Part shown: piece by piece, positions 8,114 through 17,800 of the stretch
Layout of the letters: the number at the start of each line of letters is the position of its first letter
Position numbering within the stretch: the first letter of the stretch is position 1
Origin: Bacillota bacterium
GTDB taxonomy: Bacteria; Bacillota; Clostridia; DSM-8532
Direction of reading: 5' to 3'
NCBI GenBank assembly: GCA_022702935.2
Contig: JAKIML020000077.1
Span: 35,621 to 99,620, forward strand
Length of the DNA stretch: 64,000 nucleotides
Notes under the pieces: model-generated
The model's database searches: none
What the model was told of the DNA's origin: nothing
The model's input: only the letters and a program-made list of their open reading frames with translations
Program-made: the position numbers and the translations under genes

Positions 8114-9592
8114 CTACAGGTAATTTTTTCTGATTGATACGTCATCATAGTCAACACTTGGTGATGCCGCCAGCTTAAGCTGACAATGATAGGTGGCCAT
8201 GATTTTCTCCATATTCACCTTTTCCGGACCCTCTAGGATTTTATAGATTTCAGGGTGGACCTGGGCCTCCACAAAGCCCGAGGGGATATCGGCCATATGG
8301 GTGGCAATCCTTTTTTCAATACGGCGGGCAATAGTGATGGGTGAAATACGGTATCCCGCTCCCCCGCAGGCACGGCAGTCCACCGTCAGGCTTTTATAAA
8401 GAGGCTGGCGCACCTTTTTGCGGGTTAATTCCACAAGGCCCAGATTGGTCATGCCCCCCACCACGGTTTGGGTTTTGTCGGCCTTAACAGCCTCCCTCAG
8501 GCACTGAACCACCTGCTCCCGGTGCTCCTTTTCACTCATGTCAATGAAATCAATTACAATAATCCCGCTTATATCCCTGAGCCGTATCTGGCGGGCAATG
8601 GCTTTCGCCGCCTCCAGATTGATTTTAAGGGCGGTTTCCTCCAGATGGGTCTTTCCCACATACTTCCCGCTGTTCACATCCACCACCGTCAGGGCCTCGG
8701 TTCTGTCAAAGACAAGATAAGCGCCGCTCTTCATCCATACCTTTCTTGAAAGAGCTTCCATAAGCGCACTTTCCACATGATAATACTCAAAAAGGTCATA
8801 GTTTTTGGAGAAGTACTCCACCTTCATTTTCAACCCCGGGGAGACCTCGTCCAAAAGCGCGCAAATCCTGTCGTATTCCTCCCTGTCATTGATGAGAAAG
8901 CGGTTGATGTCAGCGGTCAGGTGTTCACGAACTGCCTGGACCACCATTCCCGGCTCCCCGTGCAGAAGCCTTGGCACTGCCCCTTTATGTTCCCGCTTCA
9001 CAAGCAGCTCCCATTCTTTTTTAAGGCTTTGAATATCCTCCAGGATCAGCTCGTCCGGTGTTTCAGCAGCCGCAGTCCGAATGATGATGCCGGCATTCTC
9101 GGGCTTCTGGCTCTTGGCCAGTTCTCTTAAGTGCCTTCGGGTTTCAGGATCTTCAATTTTCTTGGAAACCCCCGTCACATTGATATGTGGGACAAGGACG
9201 GCATATCTTCCCGGCAGGGTTATTCGGGTGGTCACCCGAGGGCCCTTGCCCCCGGTAGCATCCTTGATGACCTGAACCGAGATCTCCTGTCCTTGAGTGA
9301 TAAGCTCCGAGATATCGGGCAGTCCATCCTTGGGCATGATGATCTCCCCATTCTCATCATAAAAGATGGGAAGCACATCCTTTACATACAGAAAGGCGTT
9401 TTTATCCAGTCCAATATCTACAAAGGCCGACTGCATGCCGGGGAGCACCCGCTCCACCTTGCCCCTGTAGATATTGCCCACCAGGCTTTTGCCCTCGTTT
9501 TTTTCGATATAAATTTCAACCGGCTCGCCGTTCTCAAGAATGGCCAGCCGGATCTCTCCTATGCCTACATCCACTAAGATATCCTTAACCAT
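8114..9592 (-). CDS. rng: Ribonuclease G/E family endoribonuclease
   Basis: RNase E/G-type endoribonuclease of about 492 aa for rRNA processing and mRNA turnover. An N-terminal S1 RNA-binding domain covers roughly residues 35-125 (GNIYRGKVERVLPGMQSAFVD). The catalytic DNase I-like region has the metal-binding DVNSGK and DFIDM motifs, and a zinc-link CRACGG follows. I chose ATG 9592, which has AGGTGG just upstream; an in-frame TTG at 9604 is less likely. It overlaps the end of the upstream gene by 8 nt and is the third gene of an operon. In many Firmicutes the L21-L27 ribosomal genes follow, but here the next gene is a chemoreceptor. Confidence 0.93.
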   Translation of the reverse strand: MVKDILVDVGIGEIRLAILENGEPVEIYIEKNEGKSLVGNIYRGKVERVLPGMQSAFVDIGLDKNAFLYVKDVLPIFYDENGEIIMPKDGLPDISELITQGQEISVQVIKDATGGKGPRVTTRITLPGRYAVLVPHINVTGVSKKIEDPETRRHLRELAKSQKPENAGIIIRTAAAETPDELILEDIQSLKKEWELLVKREHKGAVPRLLHGEPGMVVQAVREHLTADINRFLINDREEYDRICALLDEVSPGLKMKVEYFSKNYDLFEYYHVESALMEALSRKVWMKSGAYLVFDRTEALTVVDVNSGKYVGKTHLEETALKINLEAAKAIARQIRLRDISGIIVIDFIDMSEKEHREQVVQCLREAVKADKTQTVVGGMTNLGLVELTRKKVRQPLYKSLTVDCRACGGAGYRISPITIARRIEKRIATHMADIPSGFVEAQVHPEIYKILEGPEKVNMEKIMATYHCQLKLAASPSVDYDDVSIRKNYL

Positions 9593-10286
9593 TGGCCACC
9601 TCAAAAGGATTCTTCCATTCGTTATAGGTTGAGGTGTACAAAGCTTTTCGATGCATACGAAGAATACTAACCTTCAGCCCTGTTTCCTGCTCAAAGGCCT
9701 CCATGAGAAGATCCACGCGCAGATTGTTCTCGGCCCCCGCACTTAAAAACGCCTCCAGACAAAAGGCATCAATGTCGGTTTTCAGCGCCGACAGAGTGTA
9801 GATCATGGGCCTGATGTTCACGGGCCTGGGGCCCTTTTTGGTCTTCTTCATCACTGAGATGTCCTCCCTTTCCAGGAGACTCTGAATCAAGGTATCCATC
9901 TCATACAGGCTCATGGCTTTGGGCGTTTTAAGGTGTATTTCGTAGCGGGCCGCAGTGATCTGATTCATAATATTGCCTTTGATTTTCTGCTCCACGGCCT
10001 CAAGCACACGGATCCCCCGGGGGAGGCCTTCATTCATACGGGAGATAAAGTCCTGGAGCGAGAGTTCCTCCTCCAGCTCAATATCGGCATACTCAGCCTC
10101 GCTGGTCAGCCCAATGGACATGGGAAGCCCGAAAACCAGCTTCTGCCTTGGGTTAAACCCCTGTGTATAGGCAACAGGCAGCCTTGCACGCTTGGTGGCC
10201 CGTTCAAAGAGCCTGAGAACATCCAAATGGGCTATATATTTAAGGGATTCATCCCGTGAAAACTTAAATCTCAGCATCCTGGCCAT
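9585..10286 (-). CDS. TIGR03936-family radical-SAM-linked protein (DUF2344)
   Basis: Protein of 233 aa starting MARMLRFKFSRDESLKYIAH, with the conserved segment YTQGFNPRQKLVFGLPMSIG typical of TIGR03936. This family is nearly always next to, or fused with, the TIGR03960 radical SAM protein encoded just upstream; the two genes overlap by 23 nt. The biochemical role is not established; partnership in an RNA or tRNA-related modification is often suggested because of linkage to rng. AAGGGGG lies 7 nt before the ATG. No membrane segments are seen, so it is probably cytoplasmic. Confidence 0.9.
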   Translation of the reverse strand: MARMLRFKFSRDESLKYIAHLDVLRLFERATKRARLPVAYTQGFNPRQKLVFGLPMSIGLTSEAEYADIELEEELSLQDFISRMNEGLPRGIRVLEAVEQKIKGNIMNQITAARYEIHLKTPKAMSLYEMDTLIQSLLEREDISVMKKTKKGPRPVNIRPMIYTLSALKTDIDAFCLEAFLSAGAENNLRVDLLMEAFEQETGLKVSILRMHRKALYTSTYNEWKNPFEVANG

Positions 10287-12150
10287 AGCCCAACCCCCTT
10301 TGCTTGGCCTTTATACATATGCCGGTGCCATAGACCTGAGCACCGCAGTTAGAGCAGCCCACTGCACAGTTTCTGGTGAGATCCCCTTCGTGGGCTTTAA
10401 GATTCTCTTTTTTCAGGAATTCCTTGGATACACCCATATCGATATGATCCCAGGGCAGAACTTCGGAATACGCCCTTTTTCTGTTGGCATAGAACTCGGG
10501 GCTCAGCCCGCATTCCTGGAAGGCCTCCATCCATTTTTCAAAGGAGAAGAACTCGTCCCAGCCGTCAAACTTGCAGCCCTTTTTCCAGGCGGCATGGATA
10601 ACCTGTCCCACCCGTCTGTCGCCCCGGGCCAACACTGCTTCAAGAAGGCTCAGCTTGGCCTCATGGTAGTTATACTCCACCTTGCGGGTCCGCTTCTTAA
10701 TCCGATCCTTCAAGTGATACTGCTTCTGCATCAGGTTTTCCATACTGTCCATGGGTTCCCATTGGAACGGGGTAAAGGGCTTGGGCACAAAGCAGGAGGT
10801 GCTTAAGGTTATCCTTAAGGCCTTGCCCGACTCACCGGGAATGGTGCGGCAGGTTTCAATGAGATTGATAGCCATATCGTCAATCCCTTCCACATCCTCC
10901 ATGGTCTCGGTGGGCAGACCCAACATGAAATAGAGCTTGACGGAGGTCCAGCCCCCGGCCACCGCCAGCCTGATCGACGATGTAAGGTCCTCATCAGTGA
11001 TACCTTTATTGATCACATCCCTCAGCCTTTGGGTCCCGGCCTCTGGGGCAAAGGTCAGTCCGCTCTTACGAACCTTGGATATTTTCTCCATAAGCCCTAA
11101 GGAGAAATTGTCCACCCGCAGGGACGGAACCGCCAGGCTGACCTTTTCCTTTTCGGTATATTCAATCAGGTTGTTGCAGAGATCGGGCAGACCCGAATAA
11201 TCGCTGGTGCTTAAGGAAACCAGGGAGATTTCCTCATAGCCCGTTTTCTCCACCGAGGCCTTGGCCAGCTCAAAAAGCTTTTCATGGCTCCTTTCCCGGA
11301 CGGGCCGGTAAATAAAGCCTGCCTGGCAGAAGCGGCAGCCTCTGACGCAGCCGCGGAACAACTCCAGCATGATGCGGTCATGAACCGTTCCCACATAGGG
11401 CACAATAATAGCATCGGGGAAATCCACCGCATCCAGATTTTTGATAATACGTCTTTTGACAGTATCGGGTACATCGGCGCTCACAGGGAGCACATCCATG
11501 ACCGTTCCGTCCTCATAATAGAAGACCTGGTACAGGGAGGGGACATAGACTCCTTCTATCCGGCTCACCCTTTTTAAGAATTGCTGCCTGTCCTCACCAG
11601 CCTGCTTCCATTGCTTATACGCATCAATGATCTCAAGGGTGACCTCCTCCCCCTCGCCAATGACAAAAAAGTCGATGAAATCGGCCAAGGGCTCGGGATT
11701 GCAGGCGCAGGGCCCCCCGGCGATAACAAAGGGCATACCCTCGGTCCTGTCCCTGGACCATACGGGAATTCCGCCGAGCTCCAGCATATTTAGGATATTG
11801 GTATAGCTCATCTCATATTGGAGAGTGAACCCCACCATGTCAAATTCACACAAGGGGGTAAAGGTCTCCAGGGTATAAAGGGGCAGCCCCTTTTCTCTGA
11901 GCAGGGCCTCCATATCCACCCAGGGCGCAAAAGCGCGCTCACAGTAGGTGTCCTCACGTTTGTTCAACACATGATAAAGGATCTTCATCCCCAGGTGGGA
12001 CATGCCGATCTCATAATCATCAGGAAAACAAAAGGCAAACCGCACATCCACCTTGCCCGGGTCCTTCCTGACCATGTTCCATTCATTACCCGTGTATTTG
12101 GCGGGCTTTTCAACACTAAGCAATAAACTGTCGTCCAACTTTATCTGCAT
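10264..12150 (-). CDS. TIGR03960-family B12-binding-like radical SAM protein
   Basis: Predicted iron-sulfur SAM enzyme of 628 aa. An N-terminal B12-binding-like region (about residues 35-200) precedes the radical SAM core. The cluster ligands appear as C268, C272 and C275 in RGCVRGCRFCQ, a CxxxCxxC motif. A C-terminal Cys-rich tail (CSNCGAQVYGTGIC) may bind a further metal. It is the first gene of the operon with the TIGR03936 gene and rng. A 19-bp palindrome sits just upstream of its ATG. The reaction is not known for this family, so no substrate is assigned. Confidence 0.92.
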   Translation of the reverse strand: MQIKLDDSLLLSVEKPAKYTGNEWNMVRKDPGKVDVRFAFCFPDDYEIGMSHLGMKILYHVLNKREDTYCERAFAPWVDMEALLREKGLPLYTLETFTPLCEFDMVGFTLQYEMSYTNILNMLELGGIPVWSRDRTEGMPFVIAGGPCACNPEPLADFIDFFVIGEGEEVTLEIIDAYKQWKQAGEDRQQFLKRVSRIEGVYVPSLYQVFYYEDGTVMDVLPVSADVPDTVKRRIIKNLDAVDFPDAIIVPYVGTVHDRIMLELFRGCVRGCRFCQAGFIYRPVRERSHEKLFELAKASVEKTGYEEISLVSLSTSDYSGLPDLCNNLIEYTEKEKVSLAVPSLRVDNFSLGLMEKISKVRKSGLTFAPEAGTQRLRDVINKGITDEDLTSSIRLAVAGGWTSVKLYFMLGLPTETMEDVEGIDDMAINLIETCRTIPGESGKALRITLSTSCFVPKPFTPFQWEPMDSMENLMQKQYHLKDRIKKRTRKVEYNYHEAKLSLLEAVLARGDRRVGQVIHAAWKKGCKFDGWDEFFSFEKWMEAFQECGLSPEFYANRKRAYSEVLPWDHIDMGVSKEFLKKENLKAHEGDLTRNCAVGCSNCGAQVYGTGICIKAKQRGLGYGQDAEI

Positions 12151-12160
12151 GATTTATAAA

Positions 12161-12179
12161 GGATGCAATGATTGCATCC
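12161..12179. repeat. 19-bp perfect palindrome upstream of the radical SAM operon
   Basis: GGATGCAATGATTGCATCC has 9-bp arms around one central base and lies 10 bp before the radical SAM start codon, within the presumed 5' leader. It could be an operator or a leader hairpin that affects translation. No clear ribosome site is seen between it and the ATG. Confidence 0.6.
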
Positions 12180-12333
12180 CATCCTCCAAAACTCTAAAAT
12201 GTAGCATCCTTGTATGTTTTTAAGAAAATAAAGCCACTATTTATCATAACAAATGACACGTAAAAAGGCAAGGCAAGGCCATTTCACCAATCCTTAAGTA
12301 TTTCCTGCTATTTCCCGCCGCTGAAAGCGTCTA

Positions 12334-12363
12334 TTGGCGAGCTACAAAAATTTTCGGTACAAT
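12334..12363 (+). promoter_or_regulatory. Putative SigA-type promoter of the histidine kinase gene
   Basis: TTGGCG (12334-12339), an 18-bp spacer and TACAAT (12358-12363) fit a vegetative promoter about 75 bp upstream of the kinase ATG. The rest of 12180-12439 is AT-rich and holds nothing else I can name. Confidence 0.5.
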
Positions 12364-12439
12364 AGTTATTTTTTGGATATATATTCAATAACACGCACTT
12401 TCGGTAAATCTGTCATGAAACAGAAGGGGGGTATTTTTC

Positions 12440-13342
12440 ATGAACAGTATTTCTGCTGTACTCGATTCCCACAGCCAAGAAGACAGATTGAAAGCCGGCT
12501 CCAGTCAAATGCCTTCCGATTCCCGGAGCTTATCATCCGAAAGAGATTATGAACAACTCAAACGTGAATTCTTCAACAATATCTCCCACGAACTTCGAAC
12601 CCCTATTAATGTACTTCTCGGCAGCATTCAACTCTTTGAAATGATGGGCGATGAGCTGTTCCTGGAGGCCAATCGGGATAAGTTCTTTACCTATCAGCGC
12701 ATTATGAAGCAAAACTGCTATCGTCTCCTTAGACTGGTCAACAATCTGATTGACGTTTCCATCATGGACTCGGGCTATTTAAGCCTCTTTCCCGAAAACA
12801 ACAACCTGGTCCTGCTTGCACAGGACATCACCCAAAAGGCCATGGGCTATGCGGAGGCCAAGGGCCTGACTCTTACCTTTGTAACAGAGGAACAGGAGAT
12901 CATCACAGCCTGTGACAAAGAAAAAATCCAAAGGGTTTTGCTCAATCTTTTGTCCAATGCTATTAAATTTACACCAAAGGGTGGAAAGATCACCGTTTCC
13001 CTCTATCAGGATGAGAAAAGAGTATATCTGTCCGTAAAGGATACGGGCATCGGTATATCGGAAGAAAAGCTCAATTCCATTTTTGAACGGTTTCAGCCCG
13101 AAGCCAGCACCCTCACCCGAAACCATGAGGGCAGCGGCATAGGTCTTTCCCTCTGCAGTTCCATTATCCGGCTCCATGGCGGGCTTATTCGTGTCAAAAG
13201 CATACCTCAGCAAGGCTCGGAGTTCATCATTGAGCTTCCCAATCGCATTATTCCGTCGGTTTCTTCCACCAACCAGGGCAGAACTGAGCTGAGCTTCTCC
13301 TCCAATGAGCGGGTGCCCATAGAGCTGTCAGATTTGTTCTAG
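12440..13342 (+). CDS. Soluble orphan sensor histidine kinase
   Basis: Histidine kinase of 300 aa with no membrane segment and almost no input domain. Residues 1-35 are Ser-rich and look disordered. The HisKA dimerisation domain has the phospho-accepting H50 in NNISHELRTP. The HATPase domain shows N173 (LLSNAIKF), the G1 box DTGIG at 201-205 and the G2 box GSGIGL at 231-236. The ATG has AGGGGGG 8 nt upstream. No response regulator gene is adjacent. Clostridia often use orphan kinases to phosphorylate Spo0A; such a role here is conjecture. A terminator follows. Confidence 0.92.
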   Translation: MNSISAVLDSHSQEDRLKAGSSQMPSDSRSLSSERDYEQLKREFFNNISHELRTPINVLLGSIQLFEMMGDELFLEANRDKFFTYQRIMKQNCYRLLRLVNNLIDVSIMDSGYLSLFPENNNLVLLAQDITQKAMGYAEAKGLTLTFVTEEQEIITACDKEKIQRVLLNLLSNAIKFTPKGGKITVSLYQDEKRVYLSVKDTGIGISEEKLNSIFERFQPEASTLTRNHEGSGIGLSLCSSIIRLHGGLIRVKSIPQQGSEFIIELPNRIIPSVSSTNQGRTELSFSSNERVPIELSDLF

Positions 13343-13381
13343 TCGTAAATGCCTTTTTCATTGAGATAAGCCTCTACATGG

Positions 13382-13428
13382 CAAAGCCCCTTTCGCCAGA
13401 CCGCTCTGACGGAAGGGGCTTTGATTTT
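13382..13428. terminator. Bidirectional terminator between the kinase gene and serC
   Basis: CAAAGCCCCTTT and AAGGGGCTTTG form a long GC-rich stem around a 19-nt loop, followed by ATTTTGT on the plus strand. It lies between the convergent kinase and serC genes and can serve both. Confidence 0.8.
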
Positions 13429-13490
13429 GTGGGTGTTTGCTTCACGCTCATCACTGCCGTGATGGCTAAGCAAAAAGCGGGAGTAAGCTT

Positions 13491-14576
13491 TTAGCCGTTT
13501 AATCTTTCAAAGTCTTGCATGAATTCGACAAGGGCTTTGACGCCTTCAATGGGCATGGCGTTGTAGATGCTGGCTCTCATGCCGCCCACGGTTCTGTAAC
13601 CCTTAAGGTTGACCAGGCCTCTGGCCTCGGCTTCCCTGACAAACTTCTTATCCAGTTCCTCGCTGCCGGTGACGAAGTTTACATTCATCAGGGAGCGATC
13701 ATATTTTTCAACGGTTCCTTTAAAGAGGCTGGAGGCGTCTATGCAGTCATATAAAAGCTGTGCCTTCTCCTCATTGATTTTTTGAATGGCCGCAACGCCG
13801 CCCTGCTCCTTGATCCACTCAAAGACCAGACCACACATATAGATGCTGTAGCAGGGAGGTGTATTATACAATGAGCTGTTATCAGCATGGATCTTATACT
13901 GGAGCATAGTGGGCACCGTGGGATCAATCTCACGAACCAGATCCTCGCGGATAATAACCACCGTCACACCCGCAGGACCCATATTCTTCTGTGAACCGGC
14001 ATAGATGAGTCCGAACTTGGACACATCATAGACCTCGGACAGGATATTGGAAGACATGTCAGCCACCAGAGGAACATTATCCAGGCACACAATGTCCTTG
14101 TCTCTCAGCCTTGTGCCATAAACGGTGTTGTTGGTGGTGATATGGAAATAGTCTGCATCTTCCTGGAGCTGAGCCTTATCGATTTTGGGAACATAGGAGA
14201 ATTTGCTGTCCTCGGAGGAAGCAACCACCCGGGCATTGACATACTTCTTTCCTTCCTGGTAAGCCTTCTTGCCCCAAACACCGGTAACCAGATAATCGGC
14301 TTTTCCGTTTTTAATGAGGTTAAGCGGTACCATGGAGAATTGCAGGTGGGCGCCACCCTGCAGGAAAAGCACCTTATAATTTGAGGGAATGTTCATAATT
14401 TCACGAAGGTCACTTTCGGCCTTCTGCTGGATCCTTTCATACCAGGAGGATCTGTGACTCATTTCCATAACCGACATACCGGACCCCTGATAATCCAGTA
14501 ATTCCTCGGCTGCCCTTTTTAAAACCGCTTCGGGTAGAGTACCCGGACCTGCAGAAAAATTGAACACTCTAGCCAT
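13491..14576 (-). CDS. serC: Phosphoserine aminotransferase
   Basis: PLP enzyme converting 3-phosphohydroxypyruvate and glutamate to phosphoserine in serine biosynthesis, 361 aa, full length. The start MARVFNFSAGPGTLPEAVL and the early GSGMSVMEMSHRS motif are diagnostic. The PLP lysine is the K in YAGSQKNMGPAG. The C-terminal GYRTVGGMRASIYNAMP is the phosphate-binding tail. GGAGTG lies 8 nt before the ATG. It stands alone on the minus strand; serA is not adjacent. Confidence 0.97.
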   Translation of the reverse strand: MARVFNFSAGPGTLPEAVLKRAAEELLDYQGSGMSVMEMSHRSSWYERIQQKAESDLREIMNIPSNYKVLFLQGGAHLQFSMVPLNLIKNGKADYLVTGVWGKKAYQEGKKYVNARVVASSEDSKFSYVPKIDKAQLQEDADYFHITTNNTVYGTRLRDKDIVCLDNVPLVADMSSNILSEVYDVSKFGLIYAGSQKNMGPAGVTVVIIREDLVREIDPTVPTMLQYKIHADNSSLYNTPPCYSIYMCGLVFEWIKEQGGVAAIQKINEEKAQLLYDCIDASSLFKGTVEKYDRSLMNVNFVTGSEELDKKFVREAEARGLVNLKGYRTVGGMRASIYNAMPIEGVKALVEFMQDFERLNG

Positions 14577-14772
14577 CTTGGCTTCACTCCATTCTGAATG
14601 ATGTATTATTTACCAGACGTAAATTTGTTATTATTTTAACACTTGCGTCATTAAAAGTCTATACAGGAACTATAAGTCTTGCCAATCCGTAAAGAGGCCT
14701 CTATCAGAAGCTTTGAGCCCATTATGATGATGGATTTTTGAAAATTCATGACCATGTCATTGGTTTCTTTCT

Positions 14773-14800
14773 GAATTTGGGTAAAGGAATTTGGGTAAAG
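14773..14800 (+). repeat. Tandem 14-bp direct repeat upstream of the macroglobulin gene
   Basis: GAATTTGGGTAAAG occurs twice head to tail, and a third copy starts (GAG) directly before a TATAAT at 14804-14809. A good -35 box at the normal distance is not evident. The repeats could therefore be activator sites, or a slipped-strand duplication in the promoter. The rest of the 310-bp gap between serC and this gene shows nothing else clear. Confidence 0.7.
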
Positions 14801-14886
14801 GAGTATAATATAAGTAAACCATTTCTTAACAGGAAACGTCTAATGGTATAGAGAATTCAGAACATAATCCCAGGGAGGTATCGATA

Positions 14887-17800
14887 ATGCGGAAGAAAAT
14901 AATGGCCCTCATCTTGATTCTTGTTCTGTCAGTGACACTCCTTAGCCCCTTGTCCCCCACGCTGACAGTGTCGGCCGACTCCTACAGAAGCGGAATCAGC
15001 ATTGTCCCCGAGAAGGAGAATGAAGCAGGGGTGGATCCGGAAAGCGGATTTATACTGACCTCTGAGCAGGATATTACCTTGGAGGAAGTAAAGTCCAGGG
15101 TTTCCTTCAGAGACGAAGCTGTGAGCTTTACCGTGACACCCTTAGCCAACGGACGGTTTCTGCTTAAACCCACCCAGCCACTCGGTCAGAACCGGGTTTA
15201 TTTTATTGATGTACAAACAAAGGATGGAAGAACCGTCAGTTTTGCCTTTCAAACCAAACGGGACTTTATGGTGCTGGGAAGCCTGCCGGCCAGCATGACC
15301 TCCGAGGTCCCGCTGGATACCGGAATCGAGATCTATTTCTCCTATCCCGATGTCCAGAAAATCGACCAATACTTTGAAATCACCCCTAAGGTGGAAGGCC
15401 GCTTTGAAAGCAATGGCTATACCACGGTTTTCATTCCCAAAAAACTGGAACCGGCAACCCTTTATACCGTGAGAATCAAGAAGGGACTGACCACAGCCAA
15501 TGGTGCCGCAACGCTTGCTGAGGATTATGTTTTTTCCTTTGAAACCTCCTCCAAACCTGGCAGCACCGCCGACCCCTATCCTGGATCCCTTTATGTGAAT
15601 AATGCATGGATGGAGTTCGGCACCCAGGAAAAGCCCGCCGTCGGCTTTGACCTCTATTTGCGGCAGGCAGTGTCCCAGGCCGATGTCACCCTTAAGGCCT
15701 ATCGTTTTAAGACCCTTGATGATTTTATCAAGGCCATCAGAGATAAGGAGCAGGTTCCCTCCTGGGCCCCTTATGCCACCATGAAGGGCATGATACCGAC
15801 CGGCAATCTTGATAAGGTTATGGAGTTCACACAGCGTTTTGATTTGACGCAATGGCAGGCCAAGTATATGTTCTTCCCCGAGACCCTGCCCCAGGGTTAT
15901 TACCTTATCGAGCTTTCCCATGATAAACTTGTCTCCCAGGCCTTCCTCCAGATTTCCGATGTGGCCGCCTACTCGGTGAGCGACAAAGCCCGGACAGTGT
16001 TCTGGCTGAATGATCTGGTCACCGGCTACACCGTGAAGGATGCTGAAATCTATGATTTGAACACCGGCAATAGCCAAAAGACTGATGCCGCAGGATTAGC
16101 CGCCCTGCCGGCCACCACAAAGACCGGGAATGGGGATTTGATGACCCAGGATCTATACAGGGTCACAACGGTGGATGGCAAACAGAGCCTTATCAATACC
16201 GGCTACTCCTATGATACCGATTATACCCCCACCTACCTGCCCAATTATAATGAGGGCTTGTACTGGCGCTATATGCAAACCGACCGGACCCTTTACAAAC
16301 CCGATGATACCGTCCATTTCTGGGGCTTTATCAAAAGCCGTGTCGATGGAAAGATTCCTGGAGAGGTCACGGTGGAGCTTTCCAACGGCGGCTATTACTA
16401 TCCCATGACTAAGGCCATGAGCCGTTTTATGCCCTTCCTCTCCCAGCCCCTGGAGGCCCTTACCCTTAAAACCAGCGGTGGATTTTATGAGGGCAGTATG
16501 GCTCTTCCCGCTCTGGACCCCGGCTATTACACCCTGACGGTTAAGGCTGGCGATGAGGTCCTTTCGAGCACTTACTTTAATGTGGAGAACTATATCAAAC
16601 CCCAATACAAGATTGAAATTACCTCCGACAAAAAAGCTGTCTTTGTGGGAGAGCCCATCACCTTTACCGTTAAGGCCTCCTTCTTCGATGGAACCCCTGT
16701 CTCCAATGTGAGCCTGAATTACAATATCCATGGCTATTCCTCCTCCGAAAGGGGCCTGGGTACTACGGATGCTCAGGGTGTCTTCAAGGTTCAATACGTC
16801 CCCGATTACACCACTGACATGCAGGGTCAGTGCTACTACAGCATTTACGTCAATGCCAACTTCCCTGAGACCGGGGATGTGACCGAATATTACAGCTTCT
16901 ATGTATTTGCCAATGATATGACCTATTGGGCTCAAAACTGGATTGAGGATAACAAGGGAATTGTCAATGTATCAGTAAGCGCCATTACGCTGGATTCCCT
17001 CAATGATGACGATCCCAATAACGATAACTATGTGGGTCATCCCATCGCCCAAAAGAATGTCAGGATCAAGCTCATCCATTCGTATTATGAAAAGATCGAG
17101 GTTGGCGATACCTATGATCCCATTAATAAAGTGGTCAGAAAGAACTACGAATACCGTGAAAAGCGCAACACACTGTATGAAGCCACGGTAACCACCGACA
17201 AGGATGGTGCGGCCCGTTATGAATTCCCTGTAGACCCTAAGGCCGAGGGCAACTATATTGCCGAGATCAGTCTGGCCGACAGCAAGAACCGTACCATAAA
17301 GGGCGAGCAATGGATCTATAAAAGCGGCATGACCTATCAGACAGATTATGAGTACTACACGCTCAATACCGATAAAGAGGCTTACAGGGCCAATGAACCG
17401 GTAAACGCCCAGGTGTTTAAGAATGAGAAACCCATGGGAGATGCCCCCACCCTCTTTGTGGAATCCCGCAATGGAATACAGAGCTATTGGTTTAATCTCA
17501 AGCCCTCTGCCACCAGGAGATTCCCTGAAAGTTATGCGCCCAACTATTATCTGGACGCCATTATCTTTACAGGCAAGAGCTATGTTCAGGCCCAGACACC
17601 GGTACGCTACGACTATGATGAAAAGAAGCTCCTGCTGGAGATAAGGACCGATAAATCCAGCTATAAACCCGGCGACAGCATGACCATCTCGGTAAAAGCC
17701 ACCGATATCAACGGCAAACCGGTTCCCGCCAAAGTGAATCTTTCCCTGGTGGATGAAGCCCTGCTGAAGTTGTCCAATCAGTACATTGATCCCCTGGGCC

